A DNA stretch of 59,519 nt. Origin: Firmicutes bacterium UBA6806 (lineage in GTDB: Bacteria > Bacillota > Clostridia > Peptostreptococcales > Acidaminobacteraceae). The position numbers and the translations under genes were made by a program. The notes under the pieces were generated by a model. That model made no database searches and had not been told where the DNA came from. It worked only from the letters and a program-made list of their open reading frames with translations. The DNA lies in NCBI GenBank assembly GCA_002452745.1, contig DKFC01000031.1:1-59519 (forward strand). The letters run 5' to 3'. Every line of letters begins with the position of its first letter. The stretch's first letter is position 1. This document shows positions 33,394 through 41,999 of this stretch, in pieces.

Positions 33394-34560
33394 TTATTTG
33401 CTGAATATTTTCACCACTTCTGGTAAGTAATCCTCTAGAGTCGGATATTTGCCTCTATTGGACTCATATTTGCTAAAAGCATCATACACAGTCAACAGTC
33501 GATCAAATCCACCAAAGTTGATTTCCTTTTCCATAAGATTGGAAAACGTGTAAATTTCTCCGTAGACCGCTTTGTAAATTCGCGCTTCAACAGCTCTAAC
33601 TAAATATTCATTTAACTGTGTTTCCAAAGGCATCTCTGAGTACATTCCCTTGGCAACTAATTTGTCTTTAAACGAGTAACCTTTCGACTTCAAATCGTGA
33701 AGTGCACTTTGTGAACCCACATTGACGTGAAAGTGCAAAAATTCATGAATCATCGTCTCCGTGAGAATATCAAAATCCAGTTTATATGGATTTAAAGTCA
33801 TGTCATTTGGCGACTGGAAAGAGATGACGCTCTGAGTTTCACCTGTCTTATAGCTATAATAGCTAGCTGTTGAAGGTCTAAAAACCGTTAGAACCACCTT
33901 GTAGCTTATCTCCGTATCCACACCCACATAACTGTTCAACGTCTCCATAAGTTCGTTTAACTTGCTGGACTTCGCCTTGTTGTTCACAAAATCTGAGACA
34001 GTGTTAAACAGAATCTCATTGTCTTCAAAAAAGCCCTCGGCATTCGTCACTTTATAAAAGGAAAGCATCATATCTACAAACTCAATTACGGATGCCTCCT
34101 CTTTAAAAATCCCCTGTCGATATTTTGAATCCACTTGCTCGACCCATTCATGATCTTCTTTTTCAGAATCAGCGTAAGCCAGGAGAACTGCAACAGCATC
34201 TCCATTTACATCATTTCCATTTACGTACTTTTCAAATCCCTTAAAGAGATTTAAGCCCCTGTAAGGGGTAAAATATGTCTTTGCCTTCTTATAAACAGCA
34301 TGTTCCTCTGAATCCGGCAGGAGAACATCACTGTTAAAGTCCATGTAAACCGCCGATGCAATTATGTAAGCATCTATCAACTGATTGGACGACATTGACA
34401 GTTTCCAAGTGTCATCTGCATCTCCCTCTGTTCTATAAAAAACATCCACATCCTCTGTTGGAGCACTCCAATTGATTTCCAAACCAAATGCTGGCCCGCC
34501 TGCGAACATTGCAGTAAAAAGAATCACCGCAACTATTTGTTTAAACTTTCTATAAATCAT
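33394..34560 (-). CDS. Secreted putative zinc metallopeptidase (HExxH), DUF4932-like
   Basis: A 388-residue protein with a clear signal peptide (lysine-rich start, hydrophobic 8-20, cleavage after about Phe25-Gly26). The mature part holds His272-Glu273-Phe-Leu-His276 (IHEFLH), the zinc-binding HExxH pattern, followed by FHVN and mostly helical sequence. It resembles DUF4932-type proteins, so a secreted or cell-wall peptidase is likely, but catalytic activity is inferred from the motif only. ATG at 34560 follows GAGAGGAAAAAAC; an upstream in-frame start would lengthen it by 28 charged residues before the signal peptide. Confidence 0.8.
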   Translation of the reverse strand: MIYRKFKQIVAVILFTAMFAGGPAFGLEINWSAPTEDVDVFYRTEGDADDTWKLSMSSNQLIDAYIIASAVYMDFNSDVLLPDSEEHAVYKKAKTYFTPYRGLNLFKGFEKYVNGNDVNGDAVAVLLAYADSEKEDHEWVEQVDSKYRQGIFKEEASVIEFVDMMLSFYKVTNAEGFFEDNEILFNTVSDFVNNKAKSSKLNELMETLNSYVGVDTEISYKVVLTVFRPSTASYYSYKTGETQSVISFQSPNDMTLNPYKLDFDILTETMIHEFLHFHVNVGSQSALHDLKSKGYSFKDKLVAKGMYSEMPLETQLNEYLVRAVEARIYKAVYGEIYTFSNLMEKEINFGGFDRLLTVYDAFSKYESNRGKYPTLEDYLPEVVKIFSK

Positions 34561-34714
34561 GTTTTTTCCTCTCACACTCTGTTTTGTTGCCTTTTGTGAC
34601 TTTTTTAATTCAAGATTCCTATGACTATCATACACGATTCTCATAAAGTGTCAAATTATCAATCATTTTCGTCACATATTAGCTCTATTTAGGTCATTTT
34701 AGCTGTGTTATTCT

Positions 34715-34729
34715 ATGACAAAATGTCAT
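34715..34729. promoter_or_regulatory. Operator-like dyad in divergent intergenic region
   Basis: ATGACA-AAA-TGTCAT is a perfect 6+3+6 dyad upstream of the soluble chemoreceptor gene (starts 34786) and divergent from the HExxH gene (starts 34560). A regulator site is inferred; no clear -10/-35 pair was assigned around it. Confidence 0.4.
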
Positions 34730-34785
34730 TCTTCACATTTTTATACCCAGATGCGAATGATTGACACAAAATAGGGGGGATTTAC

Positions 34786-35637
34786 TTGAATCATCACACT
34801 ACCATTGATTGGGACAACATACCTGCTCTCATGAGAAGCATTGTCGACTCAACTCATGTCTATGCCAGCCTGTTCCCAATCGACTCATGTTTCTTCATCG
34901 GTTCTGCCAAAGGACAAATCATAGGATACGTTCCCGCCAAAACCTTTCACATCAAAGGGGAATTAGGCGTCATGGCAAATCCAAATAGCGTCATGGAAAG
35001 AGTCGTTAAATCAAAACAGGACCAGGTTCAAATTCGCTCTAAAGAACACTATGGATTCCCAGTAAAATCTGTTGGAAAACCCATTTTTGAAAACGGTGTT
35101 TTCATCGGTGCCATTGTCATCATCATGACTTTAGAAGTTCAAGACACACTGCACACCTCTTCACAGGCAATTAGCAACGGCACAGAGAAGACCACCGCTA
35201 TGATGCAGGAACTCGCCTCATCAGCTCGTATACTGACTCAAAATATCGAACTGCTAAGAGAGAAAGGGGAACGCGTCATTCAAGAAACCCAACACACAGA
35301 CGGCATCTTGAGTTTTGTCAGTTCTGTCAGTCAAAATTCCAACCTCTTAGGACTCAATGCCTCCATTGAAGCCGCCAGAGCTGGAGAATACGGCAGAGGA
35401 TTCGCTGTCGTCGCTCAGGAAATTCGAAAAATGGCTGATGAAAGTGCCACCGCCGTTAAAAACATTAAAGAAACGCTTATTACAATTCGACAAGAAGTAT
35501 CGGAAATTATGGTTTCTATAGATGAAGTTTCTCGTCTAGGGAATCAACAGTTGGAGGCATCAGAAGAAGTTGCTGTAGACATGGAGTCCCTTATCTACAC
35601 TGCACGTGAAATTGAAGCACTTGCCAATCGACTCTAA
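34786..35637 (+). CDS. Small soluble chemoreceptor-like protein (MCP signalling domain)
   Basis: A 283-residue protein without membrane helices. The N-terminal part (1-130) is a small sensor-like domain (YGFPVKSVGKPIFENGVFIGAIVII) of unclear family. The C-terminal part is a short MCP signalling helix hairpin whose tip is NSNLLGLNASIEAARAGEYGRGFAVVAQEIRKMADES. Its size and lack of HAMP fit cytosolic receptors known from Clostridia and Bacilli. TTG at 34786 is the start: GGGGGGA stands 6 nt before it and there is no nearby in-frame ATG. It could feed the CheA pathway encoded at 10674-12926. Confidence 0.88.
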   Translation: MNHHTTIDWDNIPALMRSIVDSTHVYASLFPIDSCFFIGSAKGQIIGYVPAKTFHIKGELGVMANPNSVMERVVKSKQDQVQIRSKEHYGFPVKSVGKPIFENGVFIGAIVIIMTLEVQDTLHTSSQAISNGTEKTTAMMQELASSARILTQNIELLREKGERVIQETQHTDGILSFVSSVSQNSNLLGLNASIEAARAGEYGRGFAVVAQEIRKMADESATAVKNIKETLITIRQEVSEIMVSIDEVSRLGNQQLEASEEVAVDMESLIYTAREIEALANRL

Positions 35638-35697
35638 CTTTAAATCGTCCTTCTCATATAGATTGTCTCTACATATTATCTCTAGGACATTAAAAAA

Positions 35698-35746
35698 ACC
35701 TCTCACCATTTCCACTTAAAACGCAATGTGGAAACATGAGAGGTTT
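35698..35746. terminator. Bidirectional terminator between soluble receptor and yebC
   Basis: AACCTCTCA ... TGAGAGGTT with an inner stem TTTCCAC / GTGGAAA, flanked by A/T runs on both strands, closing the convergent genes. Confidence 0.8.
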
Positions 35747-35752
35747 TCATTT

Positions 35753-36475
35753 TTACTCAGTTTCTTCCCAGTTGTGATAGACGTTTTGTACATCGTCATT
35801 GTCCTCTAAAAGGTCAATGAGCTTTGTCATGTACTTGATGTCATCTTCTGTTGTGAGGGCTGTCATTGTCTGTGGCAAATAGCGAAGCTCTGCCATACTG
35901 AATTCATAACCCTGATTCGAAAGCGTATCTCTGACACCTGCAAAATCACTAATTTCAGTATAAATTTCATAGTGGTCTTCTTCAACCGTGAAATCCTCTG
36001 CACCAGCTTCAATTACAGCCATCTCAATTTCTTCATCATCCATGCCATCTTGTTTATCAATAACCAAAACGCCTTTTCGGTCAAACATAAAGCTCACACA
36101 GCCATTTGTTCCGAGATTTCCCTTGCCTTTGACAAAGTAGCTTCGAACATCTGCTGCCGTTCTGTTTGTGTTGTCTGTAAGACATTCCACTAAAACAGCC
36201 ACACCACCTGGGCCATAACCTTCATATGTCAGTTCGGAAAAGATTGCGCCGTCATTATCGCCAGCACCTTTCTTTACTGCGCGGTCGATGTTATCATTTG
36301 GCATGTTAGCTGCCTTTGCCTTTTCAATTGCAGATTTTAAAGCTGCGTTGTACTCAGGGTCTCCACCGCCTTCTTTAGCGGCAACCATAATATATCTTCC
36401 CAGTTTGGTAAACTCTTTTGCCTTTTTAGCATCTTGCTTACCTTTACGATTGATAATTGTACCTATTCTTCCCAA
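35753..36475 (-). CDS. YebC/PmpR-family transcription/translation regulator
   Basis: A 240-residue cytoplasmic protein of the YebC family, recognised by the N-terminal KGKQDAKKAKEFTKLGRYIMVAAKEGG and the GPGGVAVLVECLTDNTNRT block. Members bind DNA as regulators, and one YebC branch has recently been tied to translation of proline-rich stretches; which applies here is not decidable. The start is TTG at 36475, with AGGAGAGATCACT as SD. It is single, with no recombination gene (ruvC) beside it as in Proteobacteria. Confidence 0.95.
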   Translation of the reverse strand: MGRIGTIINRKGKQDAKKAKEFTKLGRYIMVAAKEGGGDPEYNAALKSAIEKAKAANMPNDNIDRAVKKGAGDNDGAIFSELTYEGYGPGGVAVLVECLTDNTNRTAADVRSYFVKGKGNLGTNGCVSFMFDRKGVLVIDKQDGMDDEEIEMAVIEAGAEDFTVEEDHYEIYTEISDFAGVRDTLSNQGYEFSMAELRYLPQTMTALTTEDDIKYMTKLIDLLEDNDDVQNVYHNWEETE

Positions 36476-36551
36476 AGTGATCTCTCCTAATCTGTTTATT
36501 AGCTATCCTTAATCTTATCATATTTTTTAAGGATTTAAAACCCAGATTATT

Positions 36552-37250
36552 TTATAGATTCAATGCCGCCACAATTTCAGTGATATTGGATTTTAGAATC
36601 GTATCTTTCTCCACAACCGCATATAAATTGCTGTATTCAGAAAATACACCAGCAAATTGAGCCCCAATTGATTGGGCAAATTCATAGTCAGTTGGGCTGT
36701 CTCCAATCACAAGCACTTCTTCCGGAATCAATCCAACTTTTTCGCAGAATTGCTCCGCCATGTCCACATGAGGTTTGGGCAAACTCCTGCCGTCATCTGC
36801 CCCAATATAGTCAAAAAACTCAATGATCTCCGCTTTCATCAGACTAAAGGTACATGACTGAATCGTATCTGCTGTTGCCACCCCTAGTTTGTACCCCTTT
36901 TGGTTGAGATAAGCGAGTGTTTCCCTCGTTCCATTGAGCAATTTAATATCCGTATTTTCGCCTACAGCTGCCGATTCAAAAGCCTCCATAATTTCATGTA
37001 CAGCACGTTCAAAGGGAATAGAGCTTAAACCAGCCCACGCCCTTACAATGTCACTGGTTGCCATGTACCGCACTGGACTGTTGAGCCCAAATCCCCCCTC
37101 CATATACATTGAATACCTCTTGAATATTTGTATTTCAGAATCATATCCCTTTTCGCTTAGTTTCTTAAACACCTCTGACAAGATGGTGTGCCAAGTCTTG
37201 TCAAATTCAATTAAAGTTCCATCTTTATCAAATATAATGCCCTTTATCAT
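36552..37250 (-). CDS. HAD-family phosphatase (phosphoglycolate-phosphatase-like)
   Basis: A 232-residue HAD hydrolase with nucleophile Asp8 and acid Asp10 (FDKDGTL), a helical cap (about 15-100), and motif IV GDSPTDYEF. The C1-cap type places it with Gph/PGMB-like phosphatases. It lies 20 bp after the PHP hydrolase gene and probably acts on the phosphomonoester left by that enzyme, for example glycerol phosphate or a sugar phosphate. The operon also carries an Ugp-like ABC importer. The substrate is inferred from context. Confidence 0.9.
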   Translation of the reverse strand: MIKGIIFDKDGTLIEFDKTWHTILSEVFKKLSEKGYDSEIQIFKRYSMYMEGGFGLNSPVRYMATSDIVRAWAGLSSIPFERAVHEIMEAFESAAVGENTDIKLLNGTRETLAYLNQKGYKLGVATADTIQSCTFSLMKAEIIEFFDYIGADDGRSLPKPHVDMAEQFCEKVGLIPEEVLVIGDSPTDYEFAQSIGAQFAGVFSEYSNLYAVVEKDTILKSNITEIVAALNL

Positions 37251-37270
37251 CTTCTCAAATGCCTCCGCTG

Positions 37271-38734
37271 TTATTGAGAGCTCTCCTTTTCAAATCGTTT
37301 AATTAATGTCAGTACGTCTCCATCACGAAGGGGGCGCTTTGACGAGTATACGGGATTGACATAGCCTATCACATTTCCATTTAAATCATAAAATCCAGCT
37401 CTTAACCACTCTGTACCCTCTCGAAACTCAACAGGGGTTTTCAATGAAAAGACTTGACTATCCACACTCAAAACCTCCTCTTGAATCACCCTTCCGCAAT
37501 AGATGAACTTACCAATCACATGCCCTGATAGTTCAGAAGCCCTCTTCCAGTCAATGGCAATTACATAAGATGAAATCGACTCTTGCACCTTGTTACCCGG
37601 AAGCTGTTTTCCGCCGTCTATTTGAATCTCCAAATTAAGTCCCCTGCTGACATAGATATTGCCGTTTCTGAGTCCCTGTTTCAAGTTCTTGACTGTCAAG
37701 CCATCACAAAAGACATAAGTAGATGGGTCTCCATAAACACTTGGTCTATCTGCCCCTTCATACCAGTCATCAAGCCGATTATGCGCATCACTTCCGCCAA
37801 CGCCAAAGAGTTTGTATCCACTTTCCCACAGCCAATCCAAAAAAGCCACTGCTCTTTGATTTGCCAAAGGGGAATCTGGATAGGTCGGATCACATATGAT
37901 CTCCAAAGTATCGACATCGCTGATATTCACATGAGGCAAACTATAATCCCACGGTTTTAAAAAAGGGTGATTAATCGAACAAATCGTCCCCGATGCTGCC
38001 AACACTCGCCTCAGTGAATCCATTATCGAATCCGCTGATGTTAGTTCCTCCACGATATCCGCATGAAGTGGTAAATTTGTCCCAATCAGATTCATATGTC
38101 CCCTAGGCAAAGTCAGTTCAAAAGAGGGAATCAATAACGCCTTGCCATTGGGATATCCAAATGCCATGCGATTGTGTTCCGTCAAAGCCATGTAATCGAG
38201 ACCTATATCATCTATCAGACTCACAGCCTCATTCGGCATCAAATTCCCATCTGAAAATGTCGTGTGACCATGTAAATCACCTCTGTAGTATTTTGCGTTT
38301 CCATCTGATATGGATTCCATGACGTCAGCCACACTATTATCCCAAGTTTCTGACGGCTTGATGTGATATGCCAAGCCCAAAAGTCTTGGCGTACTACCTG
38401 TTTTTATGGTGAGTTTGACATAAGGGGTACTTTCTGTCGCTTCGCTTTCTTCCGTTTTCATGAGAAAAACATCAAATCTATAAGCGCCATCACTTAATGT
38501 CACTGGATTCGCATTTATCGTAGAACCTCTATTATCAATTTGAATCACTGTTGGAAACTTCCAGTGACCATGGATGATTTCCCCCACAAGTTCACCTTGT
38601 GGAGAAATCACCCGCACCGATACATGCACTTTGGCACTGGTTGTACTTTCAATTAAAAGACCCTCTTTTACTTCCGTCAACACAATTAATCGCGTCTGTC
38701 GCCTCTTATTTAAATCAATCTTAAGCTCTATCAT
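37271..38734 (-). CDS. PHP-domain metallohydrolase (CehA/McbA type)
   Basis: A 487-residue protein. The N-terminal ~145 residues form a beta-rich domain of unknown role. The PHP domain starts at residue 150 (RGDLHGHTTFSDG with His155 and His157), with further metal ligands in LTEHN and INHPF and a final SDAHN. Family members hydrolyse phosphodiester or phosphonate-type bonds. The gene starts 2 bp after the ugpB stop and is followed by a HAD phosphatase, so it most likely processes an imported diester. No signal peptide is seen, so it is cytoplasmic. Confidence 0.88.
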   Translation of the reverse strand: MIELKIDLNKRRQTRLIVLTEVKEGLLIESTTSAKVHVSVRVISPQGELVGEIIHGHWKFPTVIQIDNRGSTINANPVTLSDGAYRFDVFLMKTEESEATESTPYVKLTIKTGSTPRLLGLAYHIKPSETWDNSVADVMESISDGNAKYYRGDLHGHTTFSDGNLMPNEAVSLIDDIGLDYMALTEHNRMAFGYPNGKALLIPSFELTLPRGHMNLIGTNLPLHADIVEELTSADSIMDSLRRVLAASGTICSINHPFLKPWDYSLPHVNISDVDTLEIICDPTYPDSPLANQRAVAFLDWLWESGYKLFGVGGSDAHNRLDDWYEGADRPSVYGDPSTYVFCDGLTVKNLKQGLRNGNIYVSRGLNLEIQIDGGKQLPGNKVQESISSYVIAIDWKRASELSGHVIGKFIYCGRVIQEEVLSVDSQVFSLKTPVEFREGTEWLRAGFYDLNGNVIGYVNPVYSSKRPLRDGDVLTLIKRFEKESSQ

Positions 38735-38736
38735 TC

Positions 38737-40116
38737 CTATTTACCATTGAACTTATCGAGATCTCTCTGAGCTTTTGATGCAGCTTCATCCAGCACTTCC
38801 TTTGCTGACATATTTTCGATTTCCACTTTGTCAACCGCCTCTACAAGCGCATTTAAAATACTGCCGCCTGTTGGGTCTATAAAAGTTGGAACGGCATATT
38901 GGTCAATTTGCTTTAAAGCAGCATCTGCATCTGGATTTGCCTTCAAGTAATCTTTATAGCTGTCTAGTTCCAACACCGATTTTCTCACCGCAACGTATCC
39001 AGTCGCAATTGAAAACTTAGCTGTGTTTTCAGTTGAAGTAGCATAAGCAACAAACTCGGCCGCACCTTTTTTCTGAGCATCTGTCAAGTTGGAATCATTT
39101 GGAATAAAATACATCAAACTGCTGAAATACGGAGCTGGTTCATGGCTTCCCCATCCTGGTTGAGGGAGGACGGCAAATTCATTTTTATAGCCTTCACCAA
39201 TGGCCTTATTAACTGCTTCAAGTGCAATTGCGTAATCTCCCGGAGAACCTGTGTATCCCAGTGATGTACCATACACCCAATCATCCATTGTCTTGTACCA
39301 GTATTCCCATCCCTGTCCACCTGAATGAATTCGCATAATCTTGTCATCGTGAATCCATTTTCTCACTTGCTCGAGAACATCGACCCATTCATCTGAATTA
39401 ATCAGAACTGTTTTTCCATCATCTGAAATATATTTTGCACCATTTGATCTTGCCATATCCGCTATGTTGTCGGCCCCCCACATGGGTTCCCACACATATT
39501 CAATCTTGCCCTTACCTGTCCCTATTCCAATAATAGCTTGATTTATGCCTGCCAATGACTGCCATGATTTTAAATCATCTGCTGTTTTGCCCGCTTCATT
39601 TAAAACTGCCTTATTCAAATACATGACCTGTGAAGTTCCATATGCCGGCGCAACAACCATCTTTCCCTCTACCGTTGCCGCCTTTAAGAACCCACCGACA
39701 ATGTCTCCTTTGTCATAACCATCTGGCATATAATCTTCAAAAGGCGTTACGAGGCCTTTAGAGAGAAACAGATTATAGGACCCGCCAGCTACAAGCGCTG
39801 GAACTTGATCAGCTGCATATGCCGCTTGAAGTTTCTCGTCTATTTCATCATAACTGCCAATAACCACTGGCTTAATTTCATATTTTGACTGTGATGCATT
39901 AAAATCCGAGATAATTTCATTTAATCCATCCCCAAGTGAGCCGCCAAGCGCATGCCAAAACTCTATTGTAACCTTCTCTTCTGCCACTGGAGAACCAGTG
40001 TTTTCAACTGGTTCTGCCTTGGCCCCTTCCTGATTGGCGTTTGAAGCGACTCCAGTTGTTCCACAAGCTGTCAAAATCATCATTGACATCAGTAAAATTG
40101 CCAAAATTCTTTTCAT
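38737..40116 (-). CDS. Extracellular sugar/glycerophosphate-binding lipoprotein (UgpB-like)
   Basis: A 459-residue substrate-binding lipoprotein with a lipobox at ILTAC (Cys18). The family-1 binding-protein fold is seen in IEFWHALGG (about 50-58) and later VEYVWEPMWGADN. A short serine/alanine/glutamate-rich linker follows the cysteine. It binds the ligand outside the membrane and hands it to the two permeases encoded upstream. Similarity to UgpB is suggestive, but sugar-binding members look alike, so the ligand is uncertain. AGGAGGAGTTT precedes the ATG. Confidence 0.9.
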   Translation of the reverse strand: MKRILAILLMSMMILTACGTTGVASNANQEGAKAEPVENTGSPVAEEKVTIEFWHALGGSLGDGLNEIISDFNASQSKYEIKPVVIGSYDEIDEKLQAAYAADQVPALVAGGSYNLFLSKGLVTPFEDYMPDGYDKGDIVGGFLKAATVEGKMVVAPAYGTSQVMYLNKAVLNEAGKTADDLKSWQSLAGINQAIIGIGTGKGKIEYVWEPMWGADNIADMARSNGAKYISDDGKTVLINSDEWVDVLEQVRKWIHDDKIMRIHSGGQGWEYWYKTMDDWVYGTSLGYTGSPGDYAIALEAVNKAIGEGYKNEFAVLPQPGWGSHEPAPYFSSLMYFIPNDSNLTDAQKKGAAEFVAYATSTENTAKFSIATGYVAVRKSVLELDSYKDYLKANPDADAALKQIDQYAVPTFIDPTGGSILNALVEAVDKVEIENMSAKEVLDEAASKAQRDLDKFNGK

Positions 40117-40125
40117 AAACTCCTC

Positions 40126-40962
40126 CTATTTTGTTCCACTTTCCTCTTTAATTCCGGTTATAAACCACTTCTGCGTCAACATAAAGATTACAATAATGGG
40201 CAATATGGCAACTGTACTCGCCAACATGACTTGAGACCAATTCATGCCATAAGCACCATCCTGAATAAAAAACTGCCTGAGACCTTGCGATATCAAGTAC
40301 TTATCCTGACTCTTCAACATGATACTAGGCCACATATAGCTGTTGTACTGCTGTACAAAAGTCAGGACAAATACCGTAAATATCGCTGATCTATTTAAAG
40401 GAAATACCACATGACGAATGATTTCCATATGGCTTGCGCCGTCCATATATGCCGCCTCAACATAGCCTTTATCCATCTTTAATAAGGATTGTCTCAGCCA
40501 GAAAACGGCAAATACGCTTGCTAAATTTGAAAATATGAGTCCACCTAAACTATCCAGCAATCTAAACTTTGCCAAGATGACATAGGCTGGCACATAGGTA
40601 ACTGCACTTGGCAACATATAGGTTCCCATGACAATCCAGAACAGCCATTTAGTTCGCTTTGTCTCCATAAAGACAATTGCATAACTGAACAGAAGAGCCA
40701 CGCCTACCATCAATGCACTTCCCACTGTCCCTACAAATATACTGTTCCATGCATAGCCTTCAAAATGAATCCCTCTGAGATTTTCAAAGAGCCTGACAAA
40801 GTCAAAATGGCTCGGTATTAACTTGTAGGGTTCTTGCCAGATTTCGTTATTTGTCTTAAAACAGCCGAAGATCATCCAGACAAATGGAAAGGCAAATACA
40901 ATGGATACAGACATTAAAATCAAATGCCTCAGCATACTGCCGAGTTTGTGTTGATTGCCCAT
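40126..40962 (-). CDS. ABC importer permease (UgpE/MalG-like)
   Basis: A 278-residue permease with six membrane helices and the EAA loop EAAYMDGASHMEIIRHVVFPLNRS (about 178-201), which contacts the ATPase. AGGAGGTAAGTAA precedes the ATG. It pairs with the UgpA-like permease 15 bp upstream. The operon has no gene for the ATP-binding subunit, so a shared multi-sugar ATPase (MsmK/UgpC type) from elsewhere must power it. Confidence 0.94.
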   Translation of the reverse strand: MGNQHKLGSMLRHLILMSVSIVFAFPFVWMIFGCFKTNNEIWQEPYKLIPSHFDFVRLFENLRGIHFEGYAWNSIFVGTVGSALMVGVALLFSYAIVFMETKRTKWLFWIVMGTYMLPSAVTYVPAYVILAKFRLLDSLGGLIFSNLASVFAVFWLRQSLLKMDKGYVEAAYMDGASHMEIIRHVVFPLNRSAIFTVFVLTFVQQYNSYMWPSIMLKSQDKYLISQGLRQFFIQDGAYGMNWSQVMLASTVAILPIIVIFMLTQKWFITGIKEESGTK

Positions 40963-40977
40963 TTACTTACCTCCTGT

Positions 40978-41847
40978 TTATTCATAATGAACATGGTTCT
41001 TTGAAATCCATGTGCTCAGTGCAGATAGTCCAACGATAATCACCAGTATAATCATAGCCACAGCATTTGCCTCTCCCATGCTGTAATTCTGAAATGCCTT
41101 TTTATAGTAGAGGTACAAAAGTGTTGTCGTGCTGCCTCCCGGGCCTCCCTGTGTCATAATCTGAATCTGGTCATAAACCTGTATAGATGAAATCAGATTA
41201 ACTATAATGAGGAAAAAACTCGTCGGTGAAATCAGCGGCAGCGTTATGTGAAAAAAACGCTGAACAGAGTTGCACCCATCTAAGGTTGCCGCTTCATAGG
41301 CACTCTCAGGAACTCTTTCCAGTGCACCGAGATAGAAGAGCATCGTCCATCCCACAGATTTCCATATCGTAAAAATGACCACGGCGAGCATTGCTGTCTC
41401 TGAACTTTTAAGCCATTGCAAAGGTGCTATTCCAAAGAAACTTAGAAAGTGGTTCAAAAGCCCCCTCTCTGGTTCAAATATCCAAGACCAAACAAGTGCA
41501 ACTGCCACAGTTGGTGTAATCCAAGGTGAAAATACAACCATCTGATACAAGTGATTGCCCCGTGCACGCTTGTAGAGGGGCAATGCCAGCAATAAACCAA
41601 TTGCCATAGTCGGGAAAATTGATCCTGCCGCAAATAATAACGTATTTAAAACTGCTCTGGAAAAATCAGGATCTGTGAAAATATATCTATAGTTTTCAAA
41701 TCCCACGAAGTTGTAGTTTGGCGATATATAATCCCAATCTGTAAAACTGATAACGCATGCCATAATAAGTGGTATAATCCAAAATAAGACCAATGGCGCT
41801 ATAAATGGCATCGTGTAAAAAAAACGAATAAATCCTTTAGACTTCAT
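40978..41847 (-). CDS. ABC importer permease (UgpA/MalF-like)
   Basis: A 289-residue permease with six membrane helices and the EAA loop EAATLDGCNSVQRFFHITLPLISP (about 190-213). It is the first gene of the importer operon, preceded by AAAGGGGTGGAAC. Its leader contains a terminator-like hairpin and an operator-like dyad. With the UgpE-like permease it forms the transmembrane channel of a CUT1-type importer. Confidence 0.94.
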   Translation of the reverse strand: MKSKGFIRFFYTMPFIAPLVLFWIIPLIMACVISFTDWDYISPNYNFVGFENYRYIFTDPDFSRAVLNTLLFAAGSIFPTMAIGLLLALPLYKRARGNHLYQMVVFSPWITPTVAVALVWSWIFEPERGLLNHFLSFFGIAPLQWLKSSETAMLAVVIFTIWKSVGWTMLFYLGALERVPESAYEAATLDGCNSVQRFFHITLPLISPTSFFLIIVNLISSIQVYDQIQIMTQGGPGGSTTTLLYLYYKKAFQNYSMGEANAVAMIILVIIVGLSALSTWISKNHVHYE

Positions 41848-41898
41848 GTTCCACCCCTTTCGAGATTAGAGTATCAGCATCCCGTAAAAGAAAAGAAA

Positions 41899-41940
41899 AA
41901 ACCAAGTTAAATACCTGTAAAAAACAGAATAAACTTGGTT
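41899..41940 (-). terminator. Terminator hairpin between DeoR regulator and importer operon
   Basis: AACCAAGTT / AACTTGGTT (41900-41908 with 41932-41940) with T-rich runs on the minus strand. It ends the deoR gene transcript or acts in the leader of the importer operon. Confidence 0.7.
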
Positions 41941-41973
41941 TTCTTTTATTTTTTTTGGTTATTTATTTGTTTT

Positions 41974-41993
41974 AAGAACAATCAATCGTTCTT
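41974..41993. promoter_or_regulatory. Operator-like dyad upstream of importer operon
   Basis: AAGAAC-N8-GTTCTT, with partly paired inner bases, just after the deoR stop (42000). A DeoR/GlpR-type binding site is inferred from position and the GAAC/GTTC arms, which recall glycerol-repressor operators. Confidence 0.4.
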
Positions 41994-41999
41994 TATAAT

